Source: Burkholderiales bacterium (GTDB lineage Bacteria > Actinomycetota > Thermoleophilia > Gaiellales > Gaiellaceae). From it: a stretch of DNA of 10,042 bases. Where the stretch lies: assembly GCA_025935595.1 (NCBI GenBank), contig JAICUZ010000079.1, forward strand, positions 1 through 10,042, given 5' to 3'. Shown here piece after piece: positions 1-5,919 of the stretch; position 1 is the first letter of the stretch; each line of letters begins with the position of its first letter. Under the pieces are notes generated by a model. The model was not told the DNA's origin. It ran no database searches and saw only the letters and a program-made list of their open reading frames with translations. Position numbers and translations under genes: made by a program.

Positions 1-291
1 CACATCGATCCCGAGGTCGCCGAAGCGACGCGCGCGGGTCGCAAGCGCGAGTTCGGCGCCTTCGCCTCGTTCGATCAAGAGGTTCCCGACCCGCAAAGCC
101 TCGAGACGTTCGAGCGCTCGCATATCTCGCATCGCGAGCCCGACCCGTTCTACGCGGAGCTGATCGCACTTCGGCGCACGCTCCCGCGCGAGCTCGACGT
201 CCAGCTCGCGTGGCCGGTCCTGACGCTTCGCCGCGGCACCTCGACGCTCATCGCAGACCTGGCAGCGAAGACGGTGGAGCTACGAGCGTGA
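1..291 (+). CDS. treZ: Malto-oligosyltrehalose trehalohydrolase, C-terminal end (partial)
   Basis: The window opens inside this gene; the last 96 codons and the TGA stop (289-291) are visible in frame 1. TreZ (GH13) hydrolyses the bond between maltodextrin and the terminal trehalosyl unit made by TreY, releasing free trehalose in the cytoplasm. The visible part shows the family's tail: a His-Ile-Asp-Pro-Glu start, the 'RxxEFxAF' stretch, 'EVPDPQ', then 'TFERS', followed by 'ELIALRRTLP' and a short beta-rich C-terminal domain. Those segments are typical of the region after the catalytic barrel in TreZ. The catalytic residues lie upstream of the window and cannot be checked. The stop overlaps the glgX GTG by 3 nt of the GTGA string, and treY follows, which supports the assignment. 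A different GH13 enzyme is unlikely given the 'VPDPQ...TF.RS' pattern and the context. Confidence 0.85.
   Translation, partial: HIDPEVAEATRAGRKREFGAFASFDQEVPDPQSLETFERSHISHREPDPFYAELIALRRTLPRELDVQLAWPVLTLRRGTSTLIADLAAKTVELRA
273..279 (+). promoter_or_regulatory. Ribosome binding site deciding the glgX start
   Basis: GGTGGAG lies 8 nt before the GTG at 288, inside the 3' end of treZ. This spacing, and the protein that follows (Val-Ser-Arg-Asp-Val-Trp-Pro-Gly-Arg), match the usual GlgX N-terminus. It favours 288 over the in-frame ATG at 210, which lies well inside treZ. Confidence 0.6.
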
Positions 292-2381
292 GTCGCGACG
301 TGTGGCCCGGGCGGCCGTTTCCGCTCGGGCCCGAATGGGATGGCAGCGGCACGAACTTCTCGCTCTTCTCGGAGAACGCCGAACGGGTCGAGCTCTGCCT
401 GTTCGACGAGCACGGCGGCGAGGAACGGATCGAGGTAAGCGAGCGCGCGGCGTTCAACTGGCACTGCTATCTGCCGGGTGTCGGTCCCGGAGCGCGGTAC
501 GGCTATCGCGTTCACGGGGCGTACGACCCGGCCTCCGGAAAGCGCTTCAACCCCGCGAAGCTCCTCATCGACCCGTACGCGAAGCAGATCGACGGTGCGG
601 TGCGGTGGGACGCGGCGAACGTCCTGCCGTACGTGCCGGGCCCGGACGAGGACGCCGACCTGACCATCGACCAGCACGACTCGGCGCCGGCGGTGCCGAA
701 GGGCGTCATCGTCGACCCGTCGTTCGACTGGGAAGACGACGCGATCGTGCGGCCGCGGATCCCATGGCACGACATGGTCATCTACGAGGTCCACGTCAAA
801 GGCTTCACGCAGAGGCGAGACGGCGTGCGCGAAGACCTGCGGGGCACGTACGGCGGGCTCGCCAGCGAGGACTCGATCGCCTACCTGAAGTCGCTCGGTG
901 TGACCGCGGTCGAGCTGCTGCCCGTGCACCACATCGCTGACGAGGGATTCCTCCATGATCGCGGGCTGACGAACTACTGGGGCTACTCGACGATCGGGTA
1001 TCTCGCACCGCATTCGTCGTACGCCGCGACGGGCGAACCGGTGCGCGAGTTCAAGGGGATGGTGAAGGCACTTCACCGAGCCGGGATCGAGGTGATCCTC
1101 GACGTCGTCTACAACCACACTGCCGAGGGGAACCACCTTGGCCCGATGCTCAGCTTCCGCGGCGTCGACAACCAGAGCTACTACCGGCTGGTCCCGGACA
1201 ACCCGCGGTACTACATGGACTACACCGGCACGGGCAACACGCTCAACCCTGTGCACCCGACGGTGCTGCGGCTCATCATGGACTCGCTGCGGTACTTCGT
1301 CCTCGAGTGCCACGTCGACGGCTTTCGTTTCGACCTCGCATCGGCGCTCGCGCGCGAGTTCTACGAGGTCGACCGCCTGTCCGCGTTCTTCGACGTCGTC
1401 CACCAGGACCCGGTGCTGTCGCAGGTGAAGCTGATCGCCGAGCCCTGGGACGTCGGCCCCGGCGGCTACCAGGTGGGGAACTTCCCGATCCTGTGGTCGG
1501 AGTGGAACGGCATCTACCGCGACACGATGCGCGACTTCTGGCGCGGTGCCGCCCCGCTCCGCGACTTCGCGTCGCGCTTCGGAGGATCGGCTGACCTGTA
1601 CGAGAACGACGGGCGACGGCCGTTCGCGTCGATCAACTTCGTCACCGCGCACGACGGGTTCACGCTCCGCGACCTCGTTTCGTTCAACGACAAGCACAAC
1701 GACGCGAACGGCGAGGAGAACCGCGACGGCACCGATGACAACCGATCGTGGAACTGCGGCGTGGAAGGCGCGACGGACGACCAGGGCGTGCTGGGTCTGC
1801 GTGCGCGGCAGCAGCGCAACTTCCTCGCCACCTTGTTCCTGTCGCAGGGTGTTCCGATGCTGCTCGGCGGCGATGAGCTCGGACGCTCGCAAGGCGGCAA
1901 CAACAACGCGTGGTGTCAGGACAACGAGATCAGCTGGGTCGACTGGGCGAGTGCAGACGCCGAGCTGTTTGCCTTCACCCAGAAGCTGATCGAGTTGCGT
2001 CTCGCTCATCCGGTGTTCCGCCGGACGCAGTTCCTCGAAGGGACGGGCAAGGTGTTACCCGACGTCTGGTGGATGCGTCCCGACGGCCGCCGAATGACAC
2101 GGCGCGACTGGGACAACACCGGGTCGCGCGCGATCGGCGTCTTCCTGAACGGCGACGAGCTCCGTGTGGAGACATTCCACGGCGAGGAGGTGCGCGACGA
2201 CTCGTTCCTCCTGCTCTTCAACGCCCATTTCGAGGACATCTCGTTCCGGCTGCCGGCACGGCGATTCGGAACGCGCTGGACGGTCGAGCTGTCGACCGGC
2301 TCGTGCCAGGCAGAGCGCTTCGCGCCGGGCAGCGACGTCGTCGTGCAGAGCCGGTCGGTCGCCGTCCTCCGTCGTGTTTAG
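288..2381 (+). CDS. glgX: Glycogen debranching enzyme GlgX/TreX (isoamylase type)
   Basis: This 697-residue GH13 enzyme hydrolyses alpha-1,6 branch points of glycogen or limit dextrins and gives linear maltodextrins for TreY. The N-terminal carbohydrate-binding-like domain (about 1-150) begins with the family signature 'VWPGRPFPLG..WDG.GTNFSLFSENAE'. The barrel carries all four GH13 regions: 'DVVYNHT' at 272-278, 'DGFRFD' at 344-349 with nucleophile D349, 'IAEPWD' with acid/base E385, and 'TAHDGF' with transition-state D456. 'NYWGYS' and 'QGVPMLLGGDE' are also present. Length is normal for the family (about 700). The GTG at 288 overlaps the treZ stop in a GTGA string, so translation is probably coupled. 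The 3' end overlaps treY by 8 nt. Between treZ and treY, the trehalose (TreX) role is more likely than general glycogen breakdown, but the two cannot be separated from sequence alone. Confidence 0.95.
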   Translation: MSRDVWPGRPFPLGPEWDGSGTNFSLFSENAERVELCLFDEHGGEERIEVSERAAFNWHCYLPGVGPGARYGYRVHGAYDPASGKRFNPAKLLIDPYAKQIDGAVRWDAANVLPYVPGPDEDADLTIDQHDSAPAVPKGVIVDPSFDWEDDAIVRPRIPWHDMVIYEVHVKGFTQRRDGVREDLRGTYGGLASEDSIAYLKSLGVTAVELLPVHHIADEGFLHDRGLTNYWGYSTIGYLAPHSSYAATGEPVREFKGMVKALHRAGIEVILDVVYNHTAEGNHLGPMLSFRGVDNQSYYRLVPDNPRYYMDYTGTGNTLNPVHPTVLRLIMDSLRYFVLECHVDGFRFDLASALAREFYEVDRLSAFFDVVHQDPVLSQVKLIAEPWDVGPGGYQVGNFPILWSEWNGIYRDTMRDFWRGAAPLRDFASRFGGSADLYENDGRRPFASINFVTAHDGFTLRDLVSFNDKHNDANGEENRDGTDDNRSWNCGVEGATDDQGVLGLRARQQRNFLATLFLSQGVPMLLGGDELGRSQGGNNNAWCQDNEISWVDWASADAELFAFTQKLIELRLAHPVFRRTQFLEGTGKVLPDVWWMRPDGRRMTRRDWDNTGSRAIGVFLNGDELRVETFHGEEVRDDSFLLLFNAHFEDISFRLPARRFGTRWTVELSTGSCQAERFAPGSDVVVQSRSVAVLRRV

Positions 2382-4338
2382 GGCGACCTACCGCCTGCAG
2401 CTGACGCCTGACTTCGGCTTCGCACAGGTCCGCGACCTGGTGCCGTACCTGCGCGAGCTCGGTATCTCTCATCTCTATCTGTCGCCGTCGCTGCAGGCGC
2501 GCACGGGATCCCAGCACGGGTACGACGTCGTCGACCCACGGCACGTTTCCGAAGCTCTCGGCGGTGAAAGCGAGCTCCGCGCGCTTGCAGGTGAAGGGCT
2601 CGGCATCGTGCTCGACATCGTCCCGAACCACATGGCGGCGGTCGACGAGAGCCCGTTCTGGCGCGATCCGGGCCTCCGGCAGATGTTCTTCGACGTCGAT
2701 CTGCACACCGGCTTCCACCGCCGCTTCTTCGATGTCAGCGAGCTCGGCGGGCTGAAGCAGGAGGATTGGGAAGTCTTCTGGGCGACGCACGCAAAGGTGA
2801 TCGAGCTCGTGCGTGACGGCGTCGTGGACGGCGTCCGCGTCGACCACCCCGACGGCCTCGCTGACCCGGGGGAGTACTTCGAACGGCTCGGCGAGGCCGG
2901 GGTGGAGCACATCTGGGCGGAGAAGATCGTCGAGCCGGGCGAGGAGCTTCGTGCGTGGCCGATCGAGGGGACGACCGGCTACGAGTTCCTGAACGACGTG
3001 ATGGCCCTGTGCGTGAACCGCGCCGCCGAAGCCGCGTTCACCGAGCTGTACGAAGAAGCGACCGGCGACACGCGGCGCTTCGAGGACATCGCGGCGCTGT
3101 CGAAGCTCGAAGTCGCCGTGAACATCTTCGAGCCGGAGCTGCGGCGGCTGCACCTCGAAGTCGGGATCGAGAACCTGCCGCTGGCGCTGGCGTCGTTTCA
3201 CGTCTACCGGACGTACATCCGTCCCTCTACCCGGATCGTCGACGATGCCGATCGCGCCGAGATCGGACGGGCGAATGTCAGCGAGGAGCTGCGCCGGATC
3301 CTGTTCCTGCAGGAACAAGGCCACGACGAGTTCGTCGTGCGTTTCCAGCAGACGACGGGGCCCGTGATGGCGAAAGGGGTCGAGGACACCGCCTTCTACC
3401 GCTACTTCCGTCTCGCCGCGCTGAACGAGGTGGGTGGGAGCCCGGCGCGGTTCGGGCTCACCGTGGACGCCTTCCACGATGCGAATCGGGAACGGGCCGC
3501 GCGCTTCCCGCGCAACCTCTTGACGACGTACACCCATGACACGAAGCGCTCCCCCGACGTCCGTGCACGGATCGTCGCGCTGACGTGGCTCGTCGACGAG
3601 TGGCGCGTGAAGCTCCGGGAGTGGCGCGAACAGCTGGGCCCGCTCGACGATCCACGCGAGGAAGTGCTCGTCCTGCAGACGCTCGTGGGCGCCGCCCCGA
3701 TCGAGGCCGTACGTCTCGAGACGTATCTCGAGAAGGCCCTGCGCGAAGGAAAGGTCACCACGAACTGGCTCGCGCCGAACGTCGAGCACGAGTCGAAGGT
3801 CAAGGAATGGGCCGTGCGCGCGTCGGCGTTGCTCGCGGACGATCCCTTTCTCGCGCGGGTTCGGACCGTCGGCCGCCGGCTGGCCCTCTCGCAGCTGTTC
3901 CTCAAGCTGGTGTCACCCGGCGTCGCCGACCTCTACCGCGGCGACGAGCTGGAGGACCTGTCGCTGGTGGATCCCGACAACCGGCGGCCCGTCGACTGGG
4001 GCGCAAGGCGCGAAGCGTTGGAGGCGTTGCGTGCCGGAGCGCCGCCCGACGAGCGGACGACGAAGCTCTACGTGACGTGGCGGACGCTGCGGTTCCGCGC
4101 CGAGCACCCGGCAGCCTTCGCAGGCGCGTACGAGCCCTTCGACCTCGGTGCAGGCGTCTGTGCGTTCGCGCGCGGCGGCTCGGTGCTGGCCGCTGCGGCT
4201 GTCGACCCTTTCGTCACACCCCGTGCGCCGGACGGCTGGCGCGACGTCCTCGGCGTCGACGGGCTACTGCTCTGTATCGCCCGGAGTGACGACCCCGGCT
4301 TCGTAGGCGAGCACGACCGCCTGAACCCGGTCGCGTAG
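2374..4338 (+). CDS. treY: Malto-oligosyltrehalose synthase, compact form
   Basis: TreY (GH13) isomerises the reducing-end alpha-1,4 bond of maltodextrins to alpha,alpha-1,1, giving maltooligosyl-trehalose for TreZ. The start chosen is GTG 2374, giving 'FRATYRLQLTPDFGF', the family's invariant opening; it overlaps the glgX stop by 8 nt and has no clear ribosome site, so coupling is likely. The protein is 654 residues, short against about 720-830. Seen motifs: 'DIVPNHMA' 81-88, 'VDGVRVDHPDGLADP' with nucleophile D157, 'AEKI' with acid/base E183, and 'TYTHDTKRS' with D389. The shortening falls between 'PNHMA' and 'HRRFFDV' (116-122): about 35 residues where classical enzymes have roughly 100. 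The last 24 residues (631-654) are read antisense to the response regulator gene, so the natural end may once have been nearer 4264. The function call is firm; the compact form is probably lineage-typical (inference). Confidence 0.93.
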   Translation: MFRATYRLQLTPDFGFAQVRDLVPYLRELGISHLYLSPSLQARTGSQHGYDVVDPRHVSEALGGESELRALAGEGLGIVLDIVPNHMAAVDESPFWRDPGLRQMFFDVDLHTGFHRRFFDVSELGGLKQEDWEVFWATHAKVIELVRDGVVDGVRVDHPDGLADPGEYFERLGEAGVEHIWAEKIVEPGEELRAWPIEGTTGYEFLNDVMALCVNRAAEAAFTELYEEATGDTRRFEDIAALSKLEVAVNIFEPELRRLHLEVGIENLPLALASFHVYRTYIRPSTRIVDDADRAEIGRANVSEELRRILFLQEQGHDEFVVRFQQTTGPVMAKGVEDTAFYRYFRLAALNEVGGSPARFGLTVDAFHDANRERAARFPRNLLTTYTHDTKRSPDVRARIVALTWLVDEWRVKLREWREQLGPLDDPREEVLVLQTLVGAAPIEAVRLETYLEKALREGKVTTNWLAPNVEHESKVKEWAVRASALLADDPFLARVRTVGRRLALSQLFLKLVSPGVADLYRGDELEDLSLVDPDNRRPVDWGARREALEALRAGAPPDERTTKLYVTWRTLRFRAEHPAAFAGAYEPFDLGAGVCAFARGGSVLAAAAVDPFVTPRAPDGWRDVLGVDGLLLCIARSDDPGFVGEHDRLNPVA

Positions 4339-4944
4339 GCCGAGCTTCATCAGGACGCGGGCGACGTGCGTCTTCACGGTCGTCTCCGACACGAAAAGCG
4401 TCTTCGCGATCTCCGCGTTCGAAAGCCCGCGCGCGATCAGGCCGAGCACCTCACGCTCGCGCGCCGTCAGGTCCTGCAGCCGCGGGAACTCCGCCTGCGC
4501 CTTCGGGCCGCCACCCTTCACGAACTCGGCGATCACCCGGCGCGTGATCGACGGCGCGAGCAGCGCCTCGCCTGCGGCGACCACCTCGATCGCCGCGACG
4601 AGCTGCTCCGGCGGCGTGTCCTTCAGCAGAAACCCGCTCGCACCGGCGCGCAGGGCCTCGTAGACGTATTCGTCGCGGTCGAACGTCGTGAGCATGAGGA
4701 TGTGCGGCGGGTCGGTGCCTGCCGCCCCGTCCGCGAGGATCCGTCTCGCCGCTTCGAGGCCGTCGAGCTCGGGCATGCGGATGTCCATCAGCACGACGTC
4801 GGGACGAAGCGACCGGACCTGGTCGATCGCGTCGCGGCCGTCGGCCGCCTCGCCCACGACGTCGATCCCCGCTTCGGCGTCGAGGATCATCCTGAAGCCG
4901 GCCCGGACGAGCGCCTGGTCGTCCACGAGCAGGACGCGAATCAC
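4264..4944 (-). CDS. NarL/LuxR-family response regulator
   Basis: This 226-residue DNA-binding response regulator is the output half of a two-component system. The receiver domain spans about 1-120: acidic pair D8/D9, phospho-acceptor D54 in 'VVLMDIRMPELDG', T86/T87 in 'LMLTTFD', and K108 in 'GFLLKDTPPEQL'. A linker ending near 155 leads to a LuxR-type helix-turn-helix at about 159-217 ('LTAREREVLGLIARGLSNAEIA...SETTVKTHV'). All receiver residues needed for phosphorylation are present. The start is GTG at 4942-4944, overlapping the TGA of the upstream kinase in a GTGA string, with GGGGA 6 nt before it. The C-terminus looks complete for the family. Its 3' end runs 75 nt into the convergent treY. 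Targets are unknown; the trehalose operon next door is a possibility only by position. Confidence 0.93.
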   Translation of the reverse strand: MIRVLLVDDQALVRAGFRMILDAEAGIDVVGEAADGRDAIDQVRSLRPDVVLMDIRMPELDGLEAARRILADGAAGTDPPHILMLTTFDRDEYVYEALRAGASGFLLKDTPPEQLVAAIEVVAAGEALLAPSITRRVIAEFVKGGGPKAQAEFPRLQDLTAREREVLGLIARGLSNAEIAKTLFVSETTVKTHVARVLMKLGLRDRVQAVVLAYEAGVVTPGDTEQ

Positions 4945-5588
4945 GACGCGTCCCCGACGGGAAGCTGCGCGCGCACCAGGTAGCCGCCGCCGGCGCGCGG
5001 CCCGGTCTCGAGCGTGCCGCCGTACAGCGCGACACGTTCGCTCATCTGGACGAGCCCGTCCCGGCTCGAACGACCCGCGCCGGCGATCTCGATCTCGATG
5101 CGTTGGTCGGCGTACCGGACGAGCACGTCGGTCTGTCCCCCGTGTGCGTGCGCGAGCGCCTCTTCGACGATCCGATAGGCGGACAGCTCGATTCCGATCG
5201 GGAGCTTCGGACGCTCGCCTTCGATTCGCAACGACACCCGGCGGTCTTGCCGCTCCGCGCCCGCGATCAGACGGTCGAGCTGGGTGAGACTCGGCTGCGG
5301 CGTGAGCTCGTCGGGGCTCTGCCCGCGTTGCTGCATCGCGTCGAGCATGTGCCGCAGCTCGTTCAGCGCGTCGTGGCCGATCTGCTCGACCGACAGGAGC
5401 GCTTCTCGTTCACGCGCCTGATCGGACGTCAGCTGACAGCGGACGCCCGACGCCTGGACCACCATCTCCGACAGCGAGTGTGCGACCACGTCGTGCAGCT
5501 CGCAGGCAATTCGCAGGCGTTCGTCGGCGCGCACGCGTTCCTGGTCGCTCGTTCGTGGTCGCCGCAGGCGACCGAGGAGTGTGGGCAC
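4941..5588 (-). CDS. Short soluble sensor histidine kinase, HisKA_3 type, degenerate ATP site
   Basis: Taking the GTG at 5586-5588, this is a 215-residue protein with only a dimerisation/phosphoacceptor domain and a HATPase-like domain; no membrane segment or sensor domain is visible. The HisKA_3 box reads 'ERLRIACELHDVVAHSLSEM' with H32 the phosphorylatable His. The second half keeps 'ELSAYRIVEEAL' (135-145), 'GLVQMSERVALYGGTLETG' (178-196) and 'GGGYLVRAQLP'. Where relatives have an N box with Asn and a Lys-His-Ala, this one has 'ALAHAHGGQ', about four residues shorter. Where relatives have the adenine-binding Asp (DDGxG) it has 'EIAGAGRSS'. No frameshift explains these changes. It overlaps the response regulator by 4 nt, so it is probably its partner. 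The open frame continues to 5873 but the upstream part lacks any family similarity and overlaps another gene. The start is uncertain (weak GTGAGG 3 nt upstream). Confidence 0.78.
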   Translation of the reverse strand: MPTLLGRLRRPRTSDQERVRADERLRIACELHDVVAHSLSEMVVQASGVRCQLTSDQAREREALLSVEQIGHDALNELRHMLDAMQQRGQSPDELTPQPSLTQLDRLIAGAERQDRRVSLRIEGERPKLPIGIELSAYRIVEEALAHAHGGQTDVLVRYADQRIEIEIAGAGRSSRDGLVQMSERVALYGGTLETGPRAGGGYLVRAQLPVGDAS

Positions 5589-5662
5589 GGCCTCACGGTA
5601 AACCGCGCCTCGGCCCGGCGCGTCCTCCTCGCTTACGACTCTGTGGTCATCCCCAGGGAGGA
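5589..5662 (-). other. Short intergenic gap between small membrane protein and kinase
   Basis: These 74 nt separate the stop of the small Cys-rich protein from the chosen kinase start. They hold a purine-rich string resembling a ribosome site (GCGAGGAGG on the minus strand) but no ATG, GTG or TTG at a usable distance after it in the kinase frame. No clear promoter or terminator was seen. The kinase may have lost an N-terminal sensor part here, or may start at a non-standard codon. Confidence 0.35.
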
Positions 5663-5827
5663 CTACAGAAGCTTCCGGACCCACGCCGGCTTGCACTCGC
5701 AGTGGAGGTGGGTCGTGCCGCACGTCTTGCACGTCCACTGCGTGAGCATGATCCAGCGAAGGTGCGCCAGAGCGACCGCGAAGCCCGCGGCGATGGCGGG
5801 CAATAGCTCCGGGTGCCTCACCGGCAC
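5663..5827 (-). CDS. Small single-span membrane protein with CxxC...CxC tail, unknown function
   Basis: This is a 54-residue frame read from GTG 5825-5827 (a second in-frame GTG at 5819-5821 would give 52). Residues about 8-28 form one hydrophobic segment ('LLPAIAAGFAVALAHL...'). The tail has four cysteines at 33, 36, 43 and 45 and histidines at 40 and 42 in the order CxxCxxxHxHCxC, ending in 'KPAWVRKLL'. That spacing is what a small zinc-binding or redox-active knuckle would look like. GGGGAG stands 12 nt before the first GTG. I do not recognise a named family. It lies 74 nt upstream of the kinase on the same strand, so it may be co-transcribed with the two-component pair and could supply a membrane link that the kinase itself lacks (inference). 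The clean domain layout and the Cys pattern argue that it is real rather than a chance frame; only homologues would prove it. Confidence 0.55.
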   Translation of the reverse strand: MPVRHPELLPAIAAGFAVALAHLRWIMLTQWTCKTCGTTHLHCECKPAWVRKLL

Positions 5828-5919
5828 AGGATTGCCTGTCTCCCCGCCCGCCGCAATGGGTCCTTCGGCCCATCGCTCGAGAGCCGAGGTCCCGGCCGCT
5901 TCATCTACCCTTCGGCGCC
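5828..5919. promoter_or_regulatory. Divergent intergenic region between small membrane protein and gdhA
   Basis: These 92 nt must hold the promoters for the leftward two-component genes and the rightward gdhA. Visible are a 7-bp stem with a 4-nt loop at 5856-5873 (arms ATGGGTC / GGCCCAT, one G-U pair) and a second small inverted repeat just inside the leftward gene at 5826-5839 (ACAGG-ATTG-CCTGT). A good -35/-10 pair was not found in either direction. Confidence 0.4.
5906..5911 (+). promoter_or_regulatory. Candidate -10 box for a leaderless gdhA mRNA
   Basis: TACCCT (TAnnnT) ends 8 nt before the GTG at 5920, a spacing that would put the transcription start at or within 1-2 nt of the start codon. 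No ribosome site precedes that GTG. Leaderless messages are common in Actinobacteria. No -35 resembling TTGACA is present 16-18 nt upstream, so this rests on the -10 alone. Confidence 0.3.

Noticed and set aside
210..287. Upstream ATG for glgX at 210.
   Set aside because: It would overlap treZ by more than 80 nt and add residues not seen in GlgX; GTG 288 has a good ribosome site and the family N-terminus.
150..2009. Open frame of about 619 codons on the minus strand opposite glgX.
   Set aside because: It is rich in Val, Arg, Asp and His with no domain pattern, as expected for an antisense shadow in high-GC DNA; glgX on the plus strand has every family motif.
2218..3789. Open frame of about 523 codons on the minus strand opposite treY.
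   Set aside because: Same shadow composition; the plus-strand frame is an unmistakable TreY.
5646..5663. Weak inverted repeat just after the small membrane-protein stop.
   Set aside because: It has a mismatch, a short stem and no T-run, so it is not a convincing terminator.
5589..5873. N-terminal extension of the kinase frame up to an ATG at 5873.
   Set aside because: The extra 95 residues lack hydrophobic or domain character and lie over the Cys-rich small gene in another frame.
5856..5873. Hairpin (7-bp stem, 4-nt loop) as an intrinsic terminator.
   Set aside because: No T-run follows on either strand and no gene ends there; at best it is a leader structure.
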